Shown: positions 59,151 through 64,000 of the stretch, piece by piece
Position numbering within the stretch: position 1 is the first letter of the stretch
Layout of the letters: the number at the start of each line of letters is the position of its first letter
DNA from: Marinicella gelatinilytica
GTDB taxonomy: Bacteria > Pseudomonadota > Gammaproteobacteria > Xanthomonadales > Marinicellaceae
DNA length: 64,000 nt
Reading direction: 5' to 3'
Assembly (NCBI RefSeq): GCF_026410405.1
Contig: NZ_JAPMLN010000010.1
Span: forward strand, 42,935 to 106,934
Notes under the pieces: model-generated
What the model saw: only the letters and a program-made list of their open reading frames with translations
Database searches by the model: none
What the model was told of the DNA's origin: nothing
Made by a program: the position numbers and the translations under genes

Positions 59151-59902
59151 AGTATGATAAATAATAAAATAAGTGCCAGTAGAATACGATATAGCATAAA
59201 CCAGATAAAATCGATGCGCTCGATAAACTTCATAAACAAGGCAATCACCAGCCAGGCAAACACAAAACTTAAGGCAATCACCAGTACCACCGCATTGACA
59301 TCGATGAGCGTGGGTTCTTTATACCATTTTAAACCGGCATAGGCGGTGGCCATTAACAGCGTCGGGATGGCCAATAAAAAACTAAATCGGGCTGCCGCTG
59401 ATTTGGATAAGCCCAAAGCCATGCCGGCGGTGATGGTGACGCCTGAGCGTGACGCACCGGGAATTAATGCCAGACACTGGGCGATACCCACTAACAACGC
59501 TGATTTATTGTTGATATTTTTATCACCGGCCCAGCGTTGACTGTACCAAAGCAAAACTCCGAAAAAGATTGAAGCAGCGGCAATAACCGGAATGGAACGT
59601 CCGTAGTCACTGTAAACACCCGCCAACAATAAGCCGGCAACAACGATTGGTAATGAAGCGATTACAATCTGAATGAATAATTTCTTTTCGCGTCCCGATA
59701 ACAGCGCAACAATATCTCGTCGAAAATAGATCAAAACCGCCAATAAAGAACCCAAATGAGCAGCGACATCAATCACTAAACCCTGATCCTGCCAATCACT
59801 CAATAAACCCACCAAAATTAAGTGGGCTGATGATGATACCGGTAAGAACTCAGTCAGACCTTGAATCAGTGCTAAAACCAAGGCATGCCAAAAATCAATC
59901 AT
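59147..59902 (-). CDS. uppP: Undecaprenyl-diphosphatase UppP (BacA)
   Basis: 251 residues (E. coli 273). EFLPVSSSAHLIL and PGASRSGVTITAGMALGLSK motifs; seven to eight membrane helices. It recycles the undecaprenyl carrier for peptidoglycan and other polymers. ATG overlaps the end of the TPR gene by one base. Confidence 0.93.
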   Translation of the reverse strand: MIDFWHALVLALIQGLTEFLPVSSSAHLILVGLLSDWQDQGLVIDVAAHLGSLLAVLIYFRRDIVALLSGREKKLFIQIVIASLPIVVAGLLLAGVYSDYGRSIPVIAAASIFFGVLLWYSQRWAGDKNINNKSALLVGIAQCLALIPGASRSGVTITAGMALGLSKSAAARFSFLLAIPTLLMATAYAGLKWYKEPTLIDVNAVVLVIALSFVFAWLVIALFMKFIERIDFIWFMLYRILLALILLFIIL

Positions 59903-61899
59903 TATGGTTTTGTTTTTAAATGGTCACTGTAGGCTTTCCAACGATTTTTTGGCAGCATTAATTGCTGCATAGGCATTATCTTGGCTGGTTCCTGCGCTGT
60001 TAAAGACACCTTGAAAATATCACTCAGTTCGGCCAGTGATTTTTTATCGTTGTCTAAAAACGCATCAATATCAAGTAAATGAATGTTGGGGTTCATGGCA
60101 ATCATCTGATTTTTTAAAGCCCGAAAATCATTCGCTGAATATCGACTGTTAGCAAAAACCAATTGATGTAAATGGCGGTCTGCCATATTGCGATCCAACA
60201 TGATGACTTTGGCCGACGGAAAGACTTTTTTGAGTAAAGCCATATTGAGGGCAGTGGTTGGAATAAAATCAGCAAAAGGCCCCTGATTGTGGATCCGTTT
60301 GAGGTGTTTCTGGTATTTTTTGCGTAATAAATGACACCGCGCCTCGGGTAGTCCGTCGATATCCGGAAATAGCCATTGTTGGAAAAATAAATCCTGGCGT
60401 GCCGTTGGGCGAAAACGGTCTGTCAGTGCTTCGATGCCGTTGGCTTGCAGTCCTTCCACAAAAGCCGCATGACCGGTGGAAGTATCGCTGAACACAAAAA
60501 CCGGTTGAATTTCAGTCGCTTCAGAGGGCCACTTTTGCGCGGTTTTCTCTTCGTCTTTTGATAATAATGCCACGGCCTTAGGTGATTCTGTTTGTTGGGC
60601 GCTAAAGTGTTGCCATGCCGATTCATATTCACCTTGTGCATCCAGTATTAAGCCGGCATTTAAGTGTAAATTATCTTCTATGGCTGACAGGTTGTCATTG
60701 CTTAAACCAATTTCTAAGGTTGCCAACGCCTGTTCCAAATCATTTAAGTAACCAAAAGCGTGACTTTTCATGACAATGGCTTCACCGTGATCCGGATTGA
60801 GGGCCAATAATTGATCTGCGGAGGCAATGGTTTTTTGCCAGTTCTTTGACTGAAAATATGCCTGCATTATATGTTTTAGGGCGGCCGGATAGCGCGGGCT
60901 GTCTGTAGAAATACTGGTGAAGTGTTCAATCGCTTGTGGGTATTGTTTGGCCCTCAGTTCAATCAAACCAAGCATCACAGTGGCGCGGTCATTGGGACTT
61001 CTGCGTAAGACCTGCTGGAGCACTTGTTTGGCTTCCGGTAAACGATTCATGGCCACAAATCCCTGGCTCAAAGCCATATACCAACTGGGATAAGCCACTG
61101 TAGAGCGACATGCCGATACTAAATAATTAACGGCTTCATTGTAATGCTTTTGTTTGAGCGACAGCATACCGACAGCGGCCAATAATTCCGGTGACTGGTG
61201 TTTGGCTTCAATCAGTTGGTTTAAATGGTCTGCCGCTTGACGCAGGTCGTTGTCCATTAAACTGATGGCCAAATAAATTTTGGCCAATGGGTACTCCGGA
61301 TTGTCTTCCAGTAATTTTTTAAAATGCAGTTCGGCAAACGCAAACTCACCGGCTTCCAAATTAATAATGCCTTGATAAAGCTTGATTTGCGGATCTTTGG
61401 GTTGATGTAACGCCGCCGCTTGTAACACACTGTCAGCCTCTTCAACGCGACCGGTTAGCAGCAATAATTTGGCTAATTTTACAGCCGCCGGTGTGGCATC
61501 TTGGTGAACCCGCAGGGCTAAACGGTATTGCTCTTCTGCATCTTGGAATTGTTCTTTGAGCGAAAAAATATCGCCAATGGCGAGATATGAAAAATACAGG
61601 TTGGGATTATGTTTCAGGGATGTTCGAAAGGCTTGTAAAGCCGCTTCGCTATCACCCAAAGCCATGTGCATTTGTCCTTTGAATTGATGATAACGTTCTG
61701 CGTTGGGCGCCAGTTGTACCGCGCTGGTAGCAGATTTTAGTGCCTCATTAAACAGTTTATTGTCTTTATACGCCAAAGCCAAACCAAAATGCGCTTCGTC
61801 ATCATTGGGGTTTTTTTTCAAATAAGACTGATAACCGTCAATGGCTTTTTTAAGTTGTCCTTTTTGATGTTGTTTTTTAATCTGCTCTAAATCATTCAT
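59902..61899 (-). CDS. TPR protein with degenerate sulfotransferase-like C-terminus
   Basis: 665 residues. About 10-12 TPR repeats (residues 1-440; NPNDDEAHFGLALAYKDN and similar). A C-terminal domain (about 465-640) resembles TPR-linked sulfotransferases, but the PAPS-binding GxPRSGT is FSDTSTGHAAF (470-480) and the conserved 3' motif is AKVIMLDRNMADRHL. It is therefore probably not an active sulfotransferase. It could be a binding protein. Start ATG overlaps the YheT-type gene stop (ATGA). Confidence 0.8.
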   Translation of the reverse strand: MNDLEQIKKQHQKGQLKKAIDGYQSYLKKNPNDDEAHFGLALAYKDNKLFNEALKSATSAVQLAPNAERYHQFKGQMHMALGDSEAALQAFRTSLKHNPNLYFSYLAIGDIFSLKEQFQDAEEQYRLALRVHQDATPAAVKLAKLLLLTGRVEEADSVLQAAALHQPKDPQIKLYQGIINLEAGEFAFAELHFKKLLEDNPEYPLAKIYLAISLMDNDLRQAADHLNQLIEAKHQSPELLAAVGMLSLKQKHYNEAVNYLVSACRSTVAYPSWYMALSQGFVAMNRLPEAKQVLQQVLRRSPNDRATVMLGLIELRAKQYPQAIEHFTSISTDSPRYPAALKHIMQAYFQSKNWQKTIASADQLLALNPDHGEAIVMKSHAFGYLNDLEQALATLEIGLSNDNLSAIEDNLHLNAGLILDAQGEYESAWQHFSAQQTESPKAVALLSKDEEKTAQKWPSEATEIQPVFVFSDTSTGHAAFVEGLQANGIEALTDRFRPTARQDLFFQQWLFPDIDGLPEARCHLLRKKYQKHLKRIHNQGPFADFIPTTALNMALLKKVFPSAKVIMLDRNMADRHLHQLVFANSRYSANDFRALKNQMIAMNPNIHLLDIDAFLDNDKKSLAELSDIFKVSLTAQEPAKIMPMQQLMLPKNRWKAYSDHLKTKP

Positions 61900-62846
61900 G
61901 ATGTTATCTCATTGATAATGTAATCTTCCACCCAGCTGTCCAGTCGCCAATTTTTGATAAAGCCACAATGGCCGCCTAATGGCGTGGTCACCAGTTTAAT
62001 ATTGGATAATCGGTCAATTGTACTAAAATCAGCAAAAGGAATCACCGGATCATCCCAGGCTGTGATAATTTGGGTTGGTATATTAATTTTTTTAATTAAA
62101 TCAGGGGTCAGACTGTAACCCTGAAAATAGTCACTGGCGGTGTCAAATTCAGTGTGTTTTAACACCAAAGCCTCAGTTAAGGTCTGTAAGCTTTTTTGTG
62201 ATTGCCAATCGGTGCCTTCAAACAGATGGGGAAATAACTGCTGTTTTTTGAGTAATGATTTTTTCCACTTATGAAGAAAATAAGGCCCATATAGTTTTGA
62301 TGCCTCAATGGCATGCATGCTATTTTCCGGGTTAACCGGTGGTGACACCGCATAAACACCTGTAAAGTTTAATTCCTTGGCAGCTGCCGCCCGAACCGCA
62401 AAGTTGCCACCTAAAGAAAAGCCAATTAGGTGTTGTTGTTGGTTACTAAACCGCTGGTTAAGTTGTTGCAAAGCCGCCACCACCTCAGCCAATCGACAAG
62501 AATGGAACAAATCCTCGTTTAAATGATGCGAATCACCGTGATCTCGCAAATTAAGACGATAGACACTGATACCGGCGTTGTACAAATGGTGTGCCATAAG
62601 CTGTAAATAAGTGGATTCGGCACTGCCCTCCCAGCCGTGAATTAGAATCGCCAGTTGGCCGTTATCCTGAGGATGGGGGCTGTAAAAGCCCTGTAAAGTC
62701 GCCAAAGGGGTTTTTATTAACTCAGCTTGTTGCGCGGTTTTAACCGGATTTTCATGACGCAGCGATCGTAAGCGTAACTTGGCACTGGCTAAAATAGATT
62801 GTAAATGCCGATTTTTAGGCTTAAGCGACGGACGATAAATAATCAT
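61896..62846 (-). CDS. YheT-type alpha/beta hydrolase
   Basis: 316 residues from the chosen ATG (MIIYRPSLKPKNRH). HLQSIL near the N-terminus (YheT family), HGWEGSAEST oxyanion part, nucleophile Ser in GFSLGGNF, Asp in AWDDPVIPF, His in GGHCGF. A carboxylesterase of unknown substrate. The ORF continues seven codons to a TTG. It overlaps the end of the PlsC-like gene. Confidence 0.82.
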   Translation of the reverse strand: MIIYRPSLKPKNRHLQSILASAKLRLRSLRHENPVKTAQQAELIKTPLATLQGFYSPHPQDNGQLAILIHGWEGSAESTYLQLMAHHLYNAGISVYRLNLRDHGDSHHLNEDLFHSCRLAEVVAALQQLNQRFSNQQQHLIGFSLGGNFAVRAAAAKELNFTGVYAVSPPVNPENSMHAIEASKLYGPYFLHKWKKSLLKKQQLFPHLFEGTDWQSQKSLQTLTEALVLKHTEFDTASDYFQGYSLTPDLIKKINIPTQIITAWDDPVIPFADFSTIDRLSNIKLVTTPLGGHCGFIKNWRLDSWVEDYIINEITS

Positions 62847-63657
62847 CTTGTTCCAACTGTTGTTCAATGTAACTTCGGGCCATGGACGTCATGATACGGG
62901 TACCGGCATCGTAATTTGTCAAGCGCGCACCACAATATATTTCAACAGTGGTATGCGGTAATTGTAAAATCCTAAAAACATGCTGCAAAAAAGGCTCATC
63001 ATCGATAAAACCAACCCGAGCTTCGCGTTGACCTTCCTGGTTTAAGAATTTAATGGCCACCGGAACAATCGGTGTGCGGGTTTCCACGGCAGCATGTATT
63101 AATTGTCGATGGAAGGGCCTTAAATAGCTGCCATCAGTGACGGTTCCTTCGGGGAATATTGCCACCGAGCGTCCTTGAGTTAAGCGTTTCTTGAGTTGAG
63201 TTAATACAGCTTTTCTGGATTGGCTGTTACCGCGGTTTAAAAAAACCGAATCACCGGCCATCGCCAACCACCCCAATACCGGCCAATATTTGATTTCGTG
63301 TTTAGCGACAAACCCAGCCAGAATAAAAGAATGAATAATTGGTATATCCAACCAAGACACGTGATTGGCGACCAACATCACCGGTGACACCGGTTTATCA
63401 CCATAAATTTTAATTTCCAAACCCATGATGGCACACATCAATCGTGACCAAAAAGTAACCACCCATTGGTTAAGTTGTCGCCAGCGAAGTAATTTTGAGA
63501 TGATAATTATCAACACCACAAACGGTAATAGACCAAGCACAGCAAATAGAAAGGTCAATAAGCGCAGGCTCAGACGCGTGTAGTGGTTAATGGCTGTCAA
63601 ATTATTCAGGTGAGTAAGAACTGGCGATATTATAAAGGAATGTCCTTGGGACTTCAT
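62821..63657 (-). CDS. PlsC-like 1-acylglycerol-3-phosphate acyltransferase
   Basis: 278 residues. NHVSWLD (H-x4-D), FLNRGNSQS, FPEGTVTDGS motifs, and an N-terminal hydrophobic segment (about 32-55). It transfers a second acyl chain to lysophosphatidate or a related lipid. The start is uncertain, because the first 25 residues are not family-like. Confidence 0.85.
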   Translation of the reverse strand: MKSQGHSFIISPVLTHLNNLTAINHYTRLSLRLLTFLFAVLGLLPFVVLIIIISKLLRWRQLNQWVVTFWSRLMCAIMGLEIKIYGDKPVSPVMLVANHVSWLDIPIIHSFILAGFVAKHEIKYWPVLGWLAMAGDSVFLNRGNSQSRKAVLTQLKKRLTQGRSVAIFPEGTVTDGSYLRPFHRQLIHAAVETRTPIVPVAIKFLNQEGQREARVGFIDDEPFLQHVFRILQLPHTTVEIYCGARLTNYDAGTRIMTSMARSYIEQQLEQDDYLSSVA

Positions 63658-63689
63658 TCACTTTTCGAATAGTCATCAAAGGATGAAAA

Positions 63690-63930
63690 GCGAAAGCGGG
63701 TCTCTATCACGTCCTGTTATCGAGACACACCTACATCCTGTAGGCGCCACGGCGGGCCGATATCGGGTCCAACCTAACTCGGCACACCGCCATCCATGGC
63801 GGCGACATGTCTTAAGCCTATTGCACGTAACGCTCTGGCTCACCTGCATGGATGCAGGTGTGATGTGATGAACGCCTCCAGGACGGTATCAAAGTACCTG
63901 TCTTGTAAAATAACAAGGACTAACAACCGG
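63690..63930 (+). ncRNA. Structured leader of an IS110-family element; candidate bridge/seek RNA
   Basis: Noncoding DNA ahead of the IS110 transposase with four ordered hairpins: GTCTC...GAGAC (63700-63726), CCTACA-TCC-TGTAGG (63730-63744), CCGCCAT-CC-ATGGCGG (63787-63802) and CACCTGCAT-GG-ATGCAGGTG (63841-63860). In the IS110 group the noncoding left end encodes a bridge RNA with a 5' stem-loop, a target-binding loop and a donor-binding loop. If the element is of the IS1111 type, the guide RNA would instead be downstream. Assignment is therefore inference. Confidence 0.45.
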
Positions 63931-63941
63931 AGACATTCATC

Positions 63942-64000
63942 ATGAAACATTGTAAATTACTTGGCATTGACTTGGCAAAAACTGTTTTTCAGTTATGTGC
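63942..64000 (+). CDS. IS110-family transposase, N-terminal fragment (cut by window edge)
   Basis: The first 19 codons, MKHCKLLGIDLAKTVFQLC, match the N-terminus of IS110-family DEDD transposases (GIDLAKxVF), including the first catalytic Asp. RBS CCGGAG lies 12 bases before the ATG. The rest lies beyond the window. Confidence 0.85.
   Translation, partial: MKHCKLLGIDLAKTVFQLC

Noticed and set aside
63683..63868. A 61-codon plus-strand frame in the IS110 leader
   Set aside because: Its sequence is the translation of the hairpin-rich noncoding leader, with His/Arg-rich low-complexity content and no ribosome site.

Overview
The window looks like the chromosome of a moderately AT-rich gammaproteobacterium. 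Gammaproteobacterial neighbourhoods include zipA-ligA, erpA beside a bactofilin gene, hslVU behind a sigma-32-like promoter, petABC followed by sspAB, glyA-nusB-thiL-pgpA, plsB and hrpA. Several exported proteins end in, or near, a short tail of the form I-F-x-[DN]-[DN]-F, which recalls Marinicella-like and Xanthomonadales-like genomes. That genus-level hint is inference only. No rRNA, tRNA or CRISPR array was seen.

Layout. 1-7 kb (+): a two-domain glycosyltransferase cut by the window edge, a DegS-like protease, a MATE exporter, a patatin/BamA-type outer-membrane phospholipase and a small exported protein. 7-10 kb (-): ligA and zipA. 10-12 kb (+): a secreted beta-helix protein, followed by a scar holding a decayed copy of the rep 3' end. 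12-20 kb (-): rep, a MASE1-PAS-GGDEF-EAL protein, mutM, nudC, erpA, a bactofilin and a DUF6776-type protein. 20-26 kb (+): hemJ, glyA-nusB-thiL-pgpA and a saccharopine-dehydrogenase-like gene. 25.7-28.5 kb (-): three tandem exported paralogs and a YciK-type SDR. 28.8-33 kb (+): two POT peptide transporters, one unusually long, and an FmdB zinc ribbon. 33-38.4 kb (-): plsB, a lipoprotein, hslU and hslV. 38.6-50.3 kb (+): two membrane GTPases, petABC, sspAB, mscS and hrpA.

From 50.3 to 53.1 kb lies an accessory patch. It has four small AT-rich orphan genes and a RAYT (REP-associated tyrosine transposase) gene flanked on both sides by REPIN-type inverted repeats. Then come an aminotransferase-V protein without the SufS cysteine (-), a lipocalin, a PRC-barrel protein, an MgtC/SapB protein and a large repeat-bearing membrane protein (+). 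A minus-strand run follows (58.3-63.7 kb): an alpha/beta hydrolase, uppP, a TPR protein with a degenerate sulfotransferase-like C-terminus, a YheT-type hydrolase and a PlsC-like acyltransferase. The right edge holds the start of an IS110-family transposase behind a hairpin-rich leader that may encode a bridge/seek guide RNA.

Most genes are housekeeping: DNA repair and replication, Fe-S maturation, respiration, proteolysis and lipid and envelope synthesis. The points of most interest are the IS110 leader at the right edge, the RAYT/REPIN locus, the duplication scar at 12 kb, the exported three-paralog operon and the C-terminal tail motif.
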